From Actinomycetota bacterium (GTDB taxonomy: Bacteria; Actinomycetota; Humimicrobiia; Humimicrobiales; Humimicrobiaceae): 34,570 nt of DNA. How positions within the stretch are numbered: position 1 is the first letter of the stretch; every line of letters begins with the position of its first letter. The translations under genes and the position numbers were made by a program. This document shows, piece after piece, positions 1-8,894 of this stretch. The notes under the pieces are model-generated. The model saw only the letters and a program-made list of their open reading frames with translations. It made no database searches and had not been told where the DNA came from. Where the stretch lies: the NCBI GenBank assembly GCA_028717265.1, contig JAQUOE010000011.1, forward strand, positions 9,976 to 44,545. The letters are read 5' to 3'.

Positions 1-497
1 ATAGGCTCATTATGGGTTATCCATAATTTTACGGAATCATTAAGCTCCTCAAATACTTTTGCTGCATATTCTTCGAACCATATCACTGAATCCCTGTTCA
101 ACCATCCGCCCATATTATATGCCCATAATGGCAAATCCCAGTGGTAAAGAGTAGCAACCGGTTTTATATTTCTCTTTTTTAATTCAATAATCAAATTTTT
201 ATAAAATTCCATACCTTCCGGATTATATTTTCCTTTTTCAGGAAAAATCCTTGACCATGAAATCGAAAATCTGTATGCATCTGTGCCTATCTTTTCCATT
301 AAATTCACATCTTCTTTATATCTGTGATAATGATCACATGCAATATCGCCTGTATGGCCCTCATACGTTTTTCCGGGAGTTGCGGAAAATATATCCCAGA
401 TAGAAGGGGTTCTTCCCCCTTCGTTGACTGCCCCTTCAACTTGATAAGATGATGTCGCAGTACCAAAAACAAAATCCCTGTTAAATCTTTTTACCAT
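1..497 (-). CDS. GH1 family beta-glucosidase (N-terminal part, cut by window edge)
   Basis: Not in the ORF track because the gene runs off the left edge. Reading the minus strand from the ATG at 495-497 gives an uninterrupted frame starting MVKRFNRDFVFGTATSSYQVEG, the standard opening of glycoside hydrolase family 1, where the Q of SSYQVEG lies in the sugar -1 site. It continues through SISWSRIFP and LYHWDLPLW to THNEP, the TxNEP motif whose glutamate is the acid/base catalyst, and this motif falls on the last visible codons. About 165 of an expected 440-470 residues are present. A ribosome binding site AAGGAT precedes the start. The gene lies 39 bases downstream of the cellobiose phosphorylase gene in the same direction, so it probably hydrolyses cellobiose or longer cello-oligosaccharides in the cytoplasm. 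A 6-phospho-beta-glucosidase is less likely beside a phosphorylase and with no PTS gene in view. Confidence 0.93.
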   Translation of the reverse strand, partial: MVKRFNRDFVFGTATSSYQVEGAVNEGGRTPSIWDIFSATPGKTYEGHTGDIACDHYHRYKEDVNLMEKIGTDAYRFSISWSRIFPEKGKYNPEGMEFYKNLIIELKKRNIKPVATLYHWDLPLWAYNMGGWLNRDSVIWFEEYAAKVFEELNDSVKLWITHNEP

Positions 498-536
498 TTT
501 AATCCTTATATCAATTTAAATTTTTCCAATTATAGC

Positions 537-2981
537 TTACTTCTTACCTAAAATTACACTGACTTTTACTTCTTTTTTCCCTTCTTTAAATGGAACCAAA
601 TTTCCTTCTATCAACTCATCATCTACCTTCAAATATCTAACCCCTCTGCTGATTCCGTCCGGATTATTTATTGTAATATTATATTTTACTCCCCTGAACC
701 GGCGTATTATGTGATACTCCTTCCATTCCTCGGGAATACAGGGATCTATTATAAGCCCATCGTAATAGGGCTTAATCCCAAGAATTGCCTGAGAAATGTT
801 TACGAAACTCCAGGCTGCCGTACCGGTGAGCCAGGAATTTTTAGCCTCGCCGTATGTGGCAGCATCGCGGCCGGCAATCATTTGAGCATAGCAGTATGGT
901 TCACAGCGATAAGTTTCTATATTATCTTCCTTCGTGCTGGGACATATGCGCAGATAATAATCAAACGCTTTATTACCATTTCCAAGAATAGTCTCGGCTA
1001 TGGAAATCCATGTATTATTATGGCTGAATATTCCAGCATTTTCCTTGTATCCAGGAGGATAGGAAGAAATTTCTCCCAGATTCAGGTAATATTTCGAATA
1101 TGCGGGTTGATGAAGAACTATTCCCTGCGGAGTTGATAAATATTTCTCCACACTGTCCAGTGCTTTTCTGGCTCTGCCATCTTCCAAACCTACACCACCC
1201 ATAATGCACCATCCCTGGGATTCAACAAATATTTTTCCCTCTTCACATTCTTTCGATCCGATCCTGGATCCATAATAGTCATAAGCTCTCAGGAACCATT
1301 CTCCATCCCATCCATATGTTTCTACAGCTTTTTTTACAAATTCATAACTTTCTCTGACTTTATCGATTCTCTCTCTATGATCCGTCCTCTTTAAAAGTTC
1401 GATTAGTTCCTTACACGCATATAGAAATAACCCCGCGATCATAACTGATTCTGCCACGCCACCGGGCCTATCCCCATAAGTCTGAAAACTTTCACCCGGA
1501 TTTTCTGAAAAACAATTCAGGTTCAGACAATCATTCCAGTCAGCATGCCCTATAAGTGGAAGATTGTGAGGCCCCAGATTCTTAAGAGTATATTCCATAG
1601 AGAGGAAAAGATGATCAAGAAGAGTATCTTTTCTATCGGCAATATCGGAATAACCGGCCGCTTCATCAAGTATCGAGAAGTCTGCTGTTTCTTTAATATA
1701 TGCACATACAGAGACTATCATCCATAATGGGTCGTCGTTAAATCCTCCACCGACACCTTTGTTACCTTCCTTCGTAAGCGGCTGATACTGATGATAACAG
1801 CTTCCATCTGAAAGCTGGACACCGGCAAGTTCCAGGATTCTTTGCTTTGAACATTCCGGAATCATATGTACGAAACCAAGTACATCCTGATTAGAGTCCC
1901 TGAATCCCATTCCGCGTCCAATTCCTGATTCATAAAAAGATGCGGAACGGGATAGATTAAAAGTTACCATACATTGATATTGGTTCCAGATATTGACCAT
2001 ATTCTCAACATGTTTATTATCTATATTTACACTGTATCTGCCGAGTAATTCTGACCAGTATATAGCCAGTCGTTTAAAAGCTTCGTCTATCGCTCCGGAT
2101 CTTTTATAATTTTCAATTTTTCCCCACAGTGATTTTTTATTTATTGTATCAGGAGCCGAAAACTTCTCACTGGTTTTGTTTTCCATGTATCCAAGGATAA
2201 AATTGAATCGGTTACTCTGGTCCGGTTCAAGGGTAATATCGAGTTGGTGGGCACCTATCGGGGCCCATCCATGTGCAATTGAATTTGTACACTTCCCATC
2301 ATGCACCGCTCCGGGATTTCCAAATCCGTTATTCATACCGATAAAAGCATCCCTGCTTGTATCAAAGCCGCTTATATCCTTACTGCATCTAAAATAAGCG
2401 TAATGATTTCTCCGTTCCCTGTATTCAGTTTTATGAAAAATTATATTATTTTCTACTTCTACTTCACCTGTATTGAAATTTCTCTGAAAGTTGGTCATAT
2501 CATCCAAGGCATCCCATAAACAAAACTCTATGAACGAAAAGAGGATTAATTCTTTTTTCTTGTCCGTATGGTTTACCACTTTTACGTCCCATATTTCCAT
2601 ATCCTCACCGATAGGTACGAAAAATTTTACTTCAACCTCTACACCGTTTTTTTGCCCATTTATTACAGTATAACCGAGACCATGGCGGCAGGAATACTTA
2701 TCAAGTGATGTGCAGACCGGCTTCCAACCGGGATTCCATATTACATCATCATCTTTGATATAAAGATAACGCCCACCGGTATCCACGGGAACATTATTAT
2801 ACCTGTAGCGGGTCAGGCGGCGGAGCCTTGCATCCCTGTAGAAACTATAACCTCCTGCCGTATTGGAAATAATGCCAAAATAATTTTCACATCCCAAATA
2901 GTTTAACCATGGCAGAGGGGTATCAGGTCTCAGGATAACATATTCTTTATTTGCATTATCGAAATAACCAAATTTATTCAT
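537..2981 (-). CDS. cbpA: Cellobiose phosphorylase (GH94)
   Basis: At 814 residues this is full length for GH94 cellobiose phosphorylases, which cleave cellobiose with inorganic phosphate into alpha-glucose-1-phosphate and glucose in the cytoplasm and so save one ATP per disaccharide. Family landmarks are all present: the N-terminal GGYSFYRDARLRRLTRYRYN block (about 43-62), NIWNQYQCMVTFNLSRSAS (about 330-348), GFRDSNQDVLGF (359-370, substrate-binding Arg and Asp) and HADWNDCLNLNCFS (479-492) carrying the catalytic aspartate, followed by YPPGYKEN and EPYCYAQMIAG. From memory it closely resembles the Cellvibrio gilvus enzyme rather than chitobiose or cellodextrin phosphorylases. It sits between a LacI repressor gene (76-base gap) and the GH1 gene (39-base gap), consistent with one cellobiose operon. 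The ribosome binding site before the ATG is weak. Confidence 0.95.
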   Translation of the reverse strand: MNKFGYFDNANKEYVILRPDTPLPWLNYLGCENYFGIISNTAGGYSFYRDARLRRLTRYRYNNVPVDTGGRYLYIKDDDVIWNPGWKPVCTSLDKYSCRHGLGYTVINGQKNGVEVEVKFFVPIGEDMEIWDVKVVNHTDKKKELILFSFIEFCLWDALDDMTNFQRNFNTGEVEVENNIIFHKTEYRERRNHYAYFRCSKDISGFDTSRDAFIGMNNGFGNPGAVHDGKCTNSIAHGWAPIGAHQLDITLEPDQSNRFNFILGYMENKTSEKFSAPDTINKKSLWGKIENYKRSGAIDEAFKRLAIYWSELLGRYSVNIDNKHVENMVNIWNQYQCMVTFNLSRSASFYESGIGRGMGFRDSNQDVLGFVHMIPECSKQRILELAGVQLSDGSCYHQYQPLTKEGNKGVGGGFNDDPLWMIVSVCAYIKETADFSILDEAAGYSDIADRKDTLLDHLFLSMEYTLKNLGPHNLPLIGHADWNDCLNLNCFSENPGESFQTYGDRPGGVAESVMIAGLFLYACKELIELLKRTDHRERIDKVRESYEFVKKAVETYGWDGEWFLRAYDYYGSRIGSKECEEGKIFVESQGWCIMGGVGLEDGRARKALDSVEKYLSTPQGIVLHQPAYSKYYLNLGEISSYPPGYKENAGIFSHNNTWISIAETILGNGNKAFDYYLRICPSTKEDNIETYRCEPYCYAQMIAGRDAATYGEAKNSWLTGTAAWSFVNISQAILGIKPYYDGLIIDPCIPEEWKEYHIIRRFRGVKYNITINNPDGISRGVRYLKVDDELIEGNLVPFKEGKKEVKVSVILGKK

Positions 2982-3057
2982 TCTTGATTCTCTGTTTTAA
3001 AGTTTTTTCAGTTGAGTAATAAAGAATCTAAAGTTTAGTTCTATAAATAAATCGATA

Positions 3058-4098
3058 TTATTTTTTTGTTGTTGATTCTCTTATGACCAGCTCTGCTGGA
3101 ATAATGAAATATTCCAGAGCATTGATTTTATTTTCTATAGAATTTATTAGATTTTTTGTGGCAACAGATGCCATTTCCATAATAGAGCTTCTGACAGTTG
3201 TCAGAGTCGGAGAAACATAACTTGCAATCCTGATATCATCGTAACCAACGATTGAAATATCCTCGGGAATTCTTATTTTCATCTTTTTTAGGGCCTTCAT
3301 GGCACCGATAGCCATTGTATCATTTGACGAAAAAATAGCTGTTATCCTGTTTTTGACTTTATTTCTTAAAAGCTGGTTTGCACAGTTAAATCCGCCTTCT
3401 TCTGTAAAATCCCCATATGTTATATAATCTTTTTTATTTTTGAGTTTTATTTCACTCATTGCTTTTAAATATCCTTCAAATCGTTTGAAGCCTGAGTACT
3501 TATTCATATCTCCGCAAATATGCGCTATTTCCGTATGACCATAGTCTATTAAATGTCTCGTGGCTTTATATGCACCGCCAAAATTATCCGAATTCACAAT
3601 AATATAATTGTGTACCGTTCTGTTCTGGTTTTTCTCCTGATCTATTATCGCTATTTTATATCCGGATTTTATAAGATCGAAGATTTCTCTGGAGTTATTA
3701 TTTGCTCCCAGAAAAATCCCGCCGGATAATATCTTGCTGTCAAAAAGTTTTTTTATCTTGTTGAAATCACTGTCATTATTAATTATCAAAGCCAGAACGT
3801 TATACCCTAACTTATCCGCATAATCTATTATTGCCGCTTCGAAAGGTGAGATATATACATTCTGATATACTCTGAATTTTTCATTGCCGAGTTTAATATT
3901 AGCGATAAAAATGCCTATAATATTACTGAATTTACCGGCAAGTGCCCTTGCCGGTCCATGAGGTACATAACCATATTTTTTAATGATACTGTTTACTTTT
4001 TTTCTTGTTTCTTCTTCTACATTGGAGTAATTATTAACTACCCTGGATACTGTACTCCTGGAAACTCCTGCTAATTTTGCTATATCTTTACTATACAT
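3058..4098 (-). CDS. LacI/GalR family transcriptional repressor, probable cellobiose regulator
   Basis: This 346-residue protein has an N-terminal LacI helix-turn-helix (about 3-22, KDIAKLAGVSRSTVSRVVN), a hinge region around YGYVPHGPARALA, and a periplasmic-binding-protein-like sensor domain ending in the usual FSSNDTMAIGAMKALKKMKIRIPEDISIVGYDD block. Such proteins bind a palindromic operator and release it when a sugar binds. Being the first gene before the cellobiose phosphorylase and GH1 genes, it probably senses cellobiose or a related disaccharide and represses this operon, including itself; a suitable palindrome overlaps the promoter just upstream. AGGATGG precedes the ATG. The ligand is inferred from the neighbours only; nothing in the sensor domain names it. 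Confidence 0.9.
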   Translation of the reverse strand: MYSKDIAKLAGVSRSTVSRVVNNYSNVEEETRKKVNSIIKKYGYVPHGPARALAGKFSNIIGIFIANIKLGNEKFRVYQNVYISPFEAAIIDYADKLGYNVLALIINNDSDFNKIKKLFDSKILSGGIFLGANNNSREIFDLIKSGYKIAIIDQEKNQNRTVHNYIIVNSDNFGGAYKATRHLIDYGHTEIAHICGDMNKYSGFKRFEGYLKAMSEIKLKNKKDYITYGDFTEEGGFNCANQLLRNKVKNRITAIFSSNDTMAIGAMKALKKMKIRIPEDISIVGYDDIRIASYVSPTLTTVRSSIMEMASVATKNLINSIENKINALEYFIIPAELVIRESTTKK

Positions 4099-4148
4099 AC
4101 CATCCTGTAATCACTTTTATTTGTATTTATGCATATAGACCCTATAAA

Positions 4149-4156
4149 CACGCGTG
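4149..4156. promoter_or_regulatory. Candidate LacI-family operator core CACGCGTG
   Basis: A perfect 8-base palindrome with the central CG typical of LacI/GalR operators, set in TTGCACGCGTGTTTA on the minus strand. It lies at the predicted transcription start, where a bound repressor would block initiation. It is GC-rich in an AT-rich gap. The palindrome is short, and no second copy was found before the phosphorylase gene. Confidence 0.4.
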
Positions 4157-4163
4157 CAATCAT

Positions 4164-4191
4164 TTTATAATAAAACTTTCAGGGTAGTCAA
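4164..4191 (-). promoter_or_regulatory. Promoter of the LacI-cbp-GH1 operon
   Basis: On the minus strand a TTGACT box (4186-4191) is followed after 16 bases by TATAAA (4164-4169), a good sigma-70 type pair. It lies 66 bases upstream of the LacI start in an otherwise AT-rich gap. Transcription would begin near 4157. Spotted by eye only. Confidence 0.5.
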
Positions 4192-4343
4192 GCTTTTGAA
4201 GAAAGCATATTTTGATTTCTATGTTAAGCTTGTAAAACTTTATTAAACTTATAAAACTTTATGTATAAAAAATTTTATTAAACCATTATGCATCACGGGC
4301 ATTAAAACCGACAATCAGCATCAATGTCACCGGGCGACTTTAT

Positions 4344-5441
4344 TTACCTGTAAACCTTTTCTGTTTTCTTATCAAACATATGTATTTTATCTATATCCAC
4401 ATGTAAAGTCCCCTTATCGCCGCTCTTGTAGCTTGATCTGGGATTGACCCTTGCTGTAACAAGAATACCATCCACATCGATATATACATATATTTCAGCA
4501 CCCATAGGTTCCGTAACCTCGATATTGGCAGTAATGGTATTGCTTCTTGAAACGTTCTGCACAAAACTGCTATCTTCCAGATCTTCGGGTCTGATCCCTA
4601 TTACTATTTCTTTTCCGGTAAGGTTGTTATCTTTGATTATTTTCTTGACCCTATCGGAAGTATCGAGTTCAAACATGTTCCCCTTGAAAGTCATCTGATT
4701 GGTTACTGTAGCATCCAGGAAATTCATGGCGGGACTTCCAATGAACCCGGCTACGAATATATTGTCGGGACAGTCATATACTTCCTGAGGTTTGCCTGTC
4801 TGCTGGATTATTCCATCTTTTAGAATAATTATCTTCTCTGCCATCGTCATCGCTTCTGTTTGATCGTGAGTGACATAAACTATCGTAGCTTTAAGTCTTT
4901 TATGAAGTTTTTCGATCTCTGTTCTCATCTGCACCCTGAGCTTCGCATCAAGGTTTGAAAGAGGTTCATCCATTAAAAAAACCTTAGGATCTCTTACAAT
5001 TGCTCTTCCCAGAGCAACTCTTTGTCTCTGCCCGCCTGAAAGCTGTTTAGGCTTCCTCTTCAGCAGGTCCTCGATTTTTAAAATCTTCGCTGTATCCGTT
5101 ACTCTTTTTTGAATTTCCAGCTTGGGAGTTTTTCTCAATTTCAATCCGAACGCCATGTTATCATAGACGTTCATGTGGGGATAAAGAGCATAATTCTGAA
5201 AAACCATTGCTATGTCCCTATCCTTTGGAGGAACACTATTGACTAACCTGTCTCCGATATATATTTCCCCCCCGGTAATCTCCTCCAATCCTGCTATCAT
5301 GCGCAGGGTTGTAGTCTTACCGCATCCCGATGGTCCTACCAGGACCGCGAATTCCTGGTCTTCGATTGTGCCGTTGATACTGTTTACTGCTGTTACGTCA
5401 TCGAATTTTTTTGTGAGGTTTTTTAGAATAACTTTTGCCAT
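4344..5441 (-). CDS. Sugar ABC transporter ATP-binding protein, UgpC/MsmK/MalK family
   Basis: A 365-residue ATPase of the carbohydrate-import ABC class. It has Walker A GPSGCGKT (36-43), Q-loop Q82, signature LSGGQRQR (134-141), Walker B FLMDEP (155-160), D-loop SNLD and switch histidine in [11 protein letters not shown] (about 192), followed by the C-terminal TOBE/OB extension (about 235-365) that distinguishes UgpC/MsmK/MalK from other ABC ATPases. GGGAG precedes the ATG. No permease or solute-binding-protein gene lies nearby. In many Gram-positive and Thermotogae-like bacteria one such ATPase serves several sugar permeases encoded elsewhere, and that is the likely situation here. Its position upstream of the cellobiose operon suggests it powers uptake of cello-oligosaccharides among other sugars. 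Confidence 0.93.
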   Translation of the reverse strand: MAKVILKNLTKKFDDVTAVNSINGTIEDQEFAVLVGPSGCGKTTTLRMIAGLEEITGGEIYIGDRLVNSVPPKDRDIAMVFQNYALYPHMNVYDNMAFGLKLRKTPKLEIQKRVTDTAKILKIEDLLKRKPKQLSGGQRQRVALGRAIVRDPKVFLMDEPLSNLDAKLRVQMRTEIEKLHKRLKATIVYVTHDQTEAMTMAEKIIILKDGIIQQTGKPQEVYDCPDNIFVAGFIGSPAMNFLDATVTNQMTFKGNMFELDTSDRVKKIIKDNNLTGKEIVIGIRPEDLEDSSFVQNVSRSNTITANIEVTEPMGAEIYVYIDVDGILVTARVNPRSSYKSGDKGTLHVDIDKIHMFDKKTEKVYR

Positions 5442-5458
5442 TTCTTCTCCCTTTTTTG

Positions 5459-5483
5459 ATTGATAATCAATTGTTAAATTATA
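5459..5483 (-). promoter_or_regulatory. TATAAT box and ATTGATTATCAAT palindrome before the sugar ATPase gene
   Basis: In the 55-base gap before the ATPase gene the minus strand shows a perfect TATAAT (5478-5483) and, at the expected start point, a perfect 6-1-6 palindrome (5459-5471). No good -35 box is visible at 17 bases. A start site with an operator is plausible but weakly supported. Confidence 0.3.
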
Positions 5484-5496
5484 AAATAAAAAAAAA

Positions 5497-6336
5497 TTAT
5501 TTCCTATAGTAAGAAATATAATTCATACCGTATGGATCTCTGCCGGCAAGGAAGTCTGCGGCTTTCATCGCCTCCTGAATTCCATTTATCAGCGGATCGG
5601 TAATAGCTGCGCACAAACCGCTCTCGATGCCCATAGTTATAAAATGAATATTCAGCAGGTCACGGGCCGGCATTCCAAAACTGATATTTGAATAACCTCC
5701 CGTAATCGATACTCCAAAATCCTTTGCGATCCTCCGCTGGGTTTCCAGCGTTATTTTCGCTGAATCGGAATTAGTCGCATTCGTCATGACCAGACAATCA
5801 AATACCAGATCTTCTCTCTTTATTCCCATAGACTCGGCTCTCTTCATTATTTTCTTCGCAATCTCAAATCTTTTTTCGGCGTCATCAGGAATGCCGTTGT
5901 CATCCATTGTGAGACATATAACTGCGCTCCCGCTGTCTTTCACCATCTGTAAAATCTCTTCCATTGATTCTTCCTTGCCGTTTACTGAATTTATGATAGC
6001 TTTATAAGGATAGACTTCCAGTGCCGCCTTCAGTGCCCCTGGATTCGCCGAATCAATGCAGATAGGCTGATTTGTCGCCTCCATGACAATCTTAACGGCT
6101 TCCGGCAGCATCTCTACCTCATCCACCCCTACTGCTCCAACGTTGACATCGATTATTTGGGCTCCTGCTTCAGCCTGCCTCATGGCGTCTTCTCTGACTA
6201 TATCGAACTTACCCTGTTTCAACTCTTCCGCAAGGTCTTTTCTTCCCGTAGGATTGATCCTTTCAGCTATTATGACAGTCGGCAGAGTCAGCCCGAATCG
6301 AACTTCCGTACCTTTACCGGTTACTATCGTTTCCAT
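5497..6336 (-). CDS. Pterin-binding methyltransferase (AcsE/MeTr-like, DHPS superfamily)
   Basis: A 279-residue TIM-barrel protein of the pterin-binding superfamily. The motifs fit methyltetrahydrofolate:corrinoid-protein methyltransferases better than dihydropteroate synthase: ERINPTG (25-31), IIDVNVG (61-67), CIDSANPG (93-100), INSVNG (115-120), VFDCLVM (178-184) and [10 protein letters not shown] (214-223). These hold the conserved Asp and Asn residues that contact the pterin in AcsE, and AcsE itself is about 262 residues. Such enzymes pass the methyl group of methyl-THF to a cobalamin protein in the Wood-Ljungdahl pathway, methionine synthesis or methylamine/betaine/O-demethylation systems. 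No corrinoid protein or activator gene is in this window. The start lies 9 bases after the hisC stop, so it is probably cotranscribed with hisD and hisC. Which methyl donor it serves cannot be told. Confidence 0.85.
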   Translation of the reverse strand: METIVTGKGTEVRFGLTLPTVIIAERINPTGRKDLAEELKQGKFDIVREDAMRQAEAGAQIIDVNVGAVGVDEVEMLPEAVKIVMEATNQPICIDSANPGALKAALEVYPYKAIINSVNGKEESMEEILQMVKDSGSAVICLTMDDNGIPDDAEKRFEIAKKIMKRAESMGIKREDLVFDCLVMTNATNSDSAKITLETQRRIAKDFGVSITGGYSNISFGMPARDLLNIHFITMGIESGLCAAITDPLINGIQEAMKAADFLAGRDPYGMNYISYYRK

Positions 6337-6345
6337 TTTTCGTTC

Positions 6346-7452
6346 CTATCCCTTTTTATATAGATTATTAAATATTTTTACAAAGGCCGTAAGAAATTTC
6401 TTATTTACATCCGGTAAAGCAATAGTTACCCTTATGTATCCGGGTATTCCAAGATTTTTTCCGGGTCTTACTATAAATCCTTTTTTAAGCAGCTCTTCCA
6501 CGATCCTATCGCTATTTTCTCCGCTGTTTATTAATATGAAATTCGTGTATGATTTTATGAAACCTATTCCGTTTTTAACCAGCACATCATAAAAGTACTT
6601 CTTTTGCTCCTCTATCTTTGCTTTGATTTCGTTGACATAGGATTCATTTTCAAGTGCGGCTACAGCAGCTCTTTGCGCAACCGAATTCACATTGAATGGA
6701 AGTTTTACTTTATTTAACACTGAGATAATCGAATCTTGCGATATGCCATATCCGATCCGCAGTCCGGCCAATCCGTAAATCTTTGAAAACGTTCTCAATA
6801 TCATAAGATTTCTATTCCCTGATAAATATCCTGTGGTATCGATCTTTTCCTCAGCGGTCATATACTCGCAGTATGCCTCATCCAGAACTACCAATAAATT
6901 TTCTCCGGCATTTTCCATGACAAAATCAAGTTCGCTTCGATTGATATTGGTGCCTGTAGGATTATGTGGATTTGTAAGGAATAATATTTTTGTCGTATTA
7001 TTTACCGAATGCACCATTTTTTTCACATCCTGCCGGAAATCCTTTAGAGGGACCCTGATCACGGTCCCGCTGCGTTTAAGAACTGATTTTTCGTAAATCA
7101 AAAAAGTAGGATCGGCAATAACGGCATTTTCTCCGGGTCCCATAAAACTGTCGCATGTCATCTCTATAATCTGGTCCGTGCCATTCCCCACAATAATGGA
7201 ACCCATATCTACATTATACTTTCCGGCAAGTTTTTCCCTTACCTCACAGCATTCACCGTCGGGGTAATATTTGATGTTGCTCAGGTTCTCGCATATCTTT
7301 TTTATAACATCAGGATGCGGCCCGAATAAATTCTCATTGGAGGCAAGTTTATGAACTTCTTCCAGACCATACTCTTTTTTTATTTCTTCTATGGTTCTGC
7401 CCGGGATATATTCCGGCATCTTAGAGATCCATCCTTTGATTTCCATGCTCAT
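6346..7452 (-). CDS. hisC: Histidinol-phosphate aminotransferase
   Basis: A fold-type I PLP aminotransferase of 368 residues. It shows KLASNENLFGP (35-45), NPHNPTG (161-167), DEAY (191-194) and the PLP lysine in TFSKIYGLAGLRIGYG (K224), a set characteristic of HisC, which converts imidazole-acetol phosphate to histidinol phosphate with glutamate. The hisD stop is four bases before its ATG, and AGGGATG serves as ribosome binding site. That linkage supports the histidine assignment over a broad-specificity aromatic aminotransferase. Other his genes are not in the window. Confidence 0.93.
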   Translation of the reverse strand: MSMEIKGWISKMPEYIPGRTIEEIKKEYGLEEVHKLASNENLFGPHPDVIKKICENLSNIKYYPDGECCEVREKLAGKYNVDMGSIIVGNGTDQIIEMTCDSFMGPGENAVIADPTFLIYEKSVLKRSGTVIRVPLKDFRQDVKKMVHSVNNTTKILFLTNPHNPTGTNINRSELDFVMENAGENLLVVLDEAYCEYMTAEEKIDTTGYLSGNRNLMILRTFSKIYGLAGLRIGYGISQDSIISVLNKVKLPFNVNSVAQRAAVAALENESYVNEIKAKIEEQKKYFYDVLVKNGIGFIKSYTNFILINSGENSDRIVEELLKKGFIVRPGKNLGIPGYIRVTIALPDVNKKFLTAFVKIFNNLYKKG

Positions 7453-7456
7453 TCTT

Positions 7457-8806
7457 TCATCCCTGTTTCTTTTCGAATCTTATTCTAACGGAATTTCCGT
7501 GTGCGAATAATTTTTCGTATTCCGATATTGTCTCAATAAACTTCTTTTCTTTCTCCAGTGCATCTTTAGTATAAAAAGCGACACTGCTTCTTTTTAGAAA
7601 ATCAAAAACACTCAGAGAAGAAGAAAATCTTGCATTGCTGTCCGTGGGAATGATGTGATTTGTCCCTCCAGTATAATCACCAACCGCCACCGGAGTATAA
7701 TCCCCTATAAATATTGCTCCTGCATTCTTTATTTTCTTAAGGACCTCTTCTGTGTCTTTTACCATTATTTCCAGATGTTCCGGAGCTATCATATTACAGG
7801 CCTCCACCAGCCACGCTTTATCTTTATTAAAGATTATTTTACAATTCTTTTTTAACGATTTTAAAATGACCCTGCTATTTATCTTATTCCCATATTCCTT
7901 TATAAGTGAATCTATATTTTCATATATTTTCTTAATGGCTTTTTTTGCCGTATCCAGGCTCGAAGTCAACAGTATGCTTCTGGAATCAGGATCATGTTCT
8001 GCCTGTGAAATAAGGTCGGCGGCAATAAAGACAGGATCAGCCGAATCGTCTGACAGTACCGTTATATCGCTTGGCCCGGCAAGGCTATCGATTCCGACAT
8101 TACCAAAAACCTTTTTTTTAGCTGCAGTCACATAAATATTTCCCGGCCCTACGATCTTATCTACTTTTTTGATGCTTTTCGAACCAAATGCGAGGGCCCC
8201 TATGGCCTGGGCACCGCCTATTTTATAGACTTCCCTGATCTTCAGCTTTCCAAACAAATATAAAAGAACTCTGTTCAAATTGCCATCCGGCCGAGGCGGT
8301 GTGCAGATTACAATTTCATTTACTTTTGCTATCAGAGCAGGAATTATTGCCATAAGCACCGATGAGGGATATATATATCTCCCTCCCGGTATATAGATCC
8401 CTACCCTTCCCAGTGGACGCATTATCTGTCCGACTTCTTTGCCGCTACCGGATTTCATATACCATGAACCGGTATCTTTCTTAAATTGGGTGGTGTGATA
8501 TTTCTCAATGTTTTTACGGCTTACTTCAAACGCTTTTATAAGTTCAGGAAATTCTTTTTCTACATCAGCCTGTGCGGATTCTATTTCTTTTTGTTTTACT
8601 TTAATATCATCGATATCTCCGGCTTGAAAACGATCGAACTGCCTGCAGAATTTTACTATAGCCTTATCCCCGTCTGATTCTATTTCCTTTAATATTTTTC
8701 CGACTGTTTTATCTACCGAATCAGGAATTTTTAATCCGGGGGCCATAAGATCGTATATTTCACTGATTTTTCCGGGTTTTTCAATTTTTAAAAAATCATA
8801 ATTCAT
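7457..8806 (-). CDS. hisD: Histidinol dehydrogenase
   Basis: At 449 residues this is slightly longer than the usual 425-435. It catalyses the last two steps of histidine synthesis, the NAD-dependent oxidation of histidinol to histidine. Visible landmarks are PLGRVGIYIPGGRYIYPSSVLM (131-152), GGAQAIGALAFG (197-208), VDKIVGPGN (215-223), AGPSDITVL (243-251), the zinc ligands in ISQAEHDP (Q268, H271), and the C-terminal GGTNHIIPT. AAAGG precedes the ATG. It is the first gene of the minus-strand hisD-hisC-methyltransferase operon and is divergent from queH, with an 88-base gap between them. Confidence 0.96.
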   Translation of the reverse strand: MNYDFLKIEKPGKISEIYDLMAPGLKIPDSVDKTVGKILKEIESDGDKAIVKFCRQFDRFQAGDIDDIKVKQKEIESAQADVEKEFPELIKAFEVSRKNIEKYHTTQFKKDTGSWYMKSGSGKEVGQIMRPLGRVGIYIPGGRYIYPSSVLMAIIPALIAKVNEIVICTPPRPDGNLNRVLLYLFGKLKIREVYKIGGAQAIGALAFGSKSIKKVDKIVGPGNIYVTAAKKKVFGNVGIDSLAGPSDITVLSDDSADPVFIAADLISQAEHDPDSRSILLTSSLDTAKKAIKKIYENIDSLIKEYGNKINSRVILKSLKKNCKIIFNKDKAWLVEACNMIAPEHLEIMVKDTEEVLKKIKNAGAIFIGDYTPVAVGDYTGGTNHIIPTDSNARFSSSLSVFDFLKRSSVAFYTKDALEKEKKFIETISEYEKLFAHGNSVRIRFEKKQG

Positions 8807-8817
8807 ATGAAAGACCT

Positions 8818-8846
8818 TTGATACTTTTAAATGTTTTTATTAATAT
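8818..8846 (+). promoter_or_regulatory. Candidate promoter of queH
   Basis: TTGATA (8818-8823) and TAATAT (8841-8846) are separated by 17 bases on the plus strand, about 50 bases before the queH ATG. The gap is AT-rich, so chance matches are possible. Confidence 0.4.
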
Positions 8847-8894
8847 GATCAGTGAAAACGAAAATAGTAAAATAGACCTAACATTATAAAGAAA

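Noticed and set aside
711-2673. Plus-strand ORFs inside the cellobiose phosphorylase gene
   Set aside because: They are shadows: low-complexity products, no ribosome binding sites, and the minus-strand frame matches GH94 throughout.
4200-4280. Repeated AAAACTTTAT segments before the LacI operon as direct-repeat regulatory sites or origin iterons
   Set aside because: Only two or three imperfect AT-rich copies without regular spacing; consistent with ordinary AT-rich intergenic sequence.
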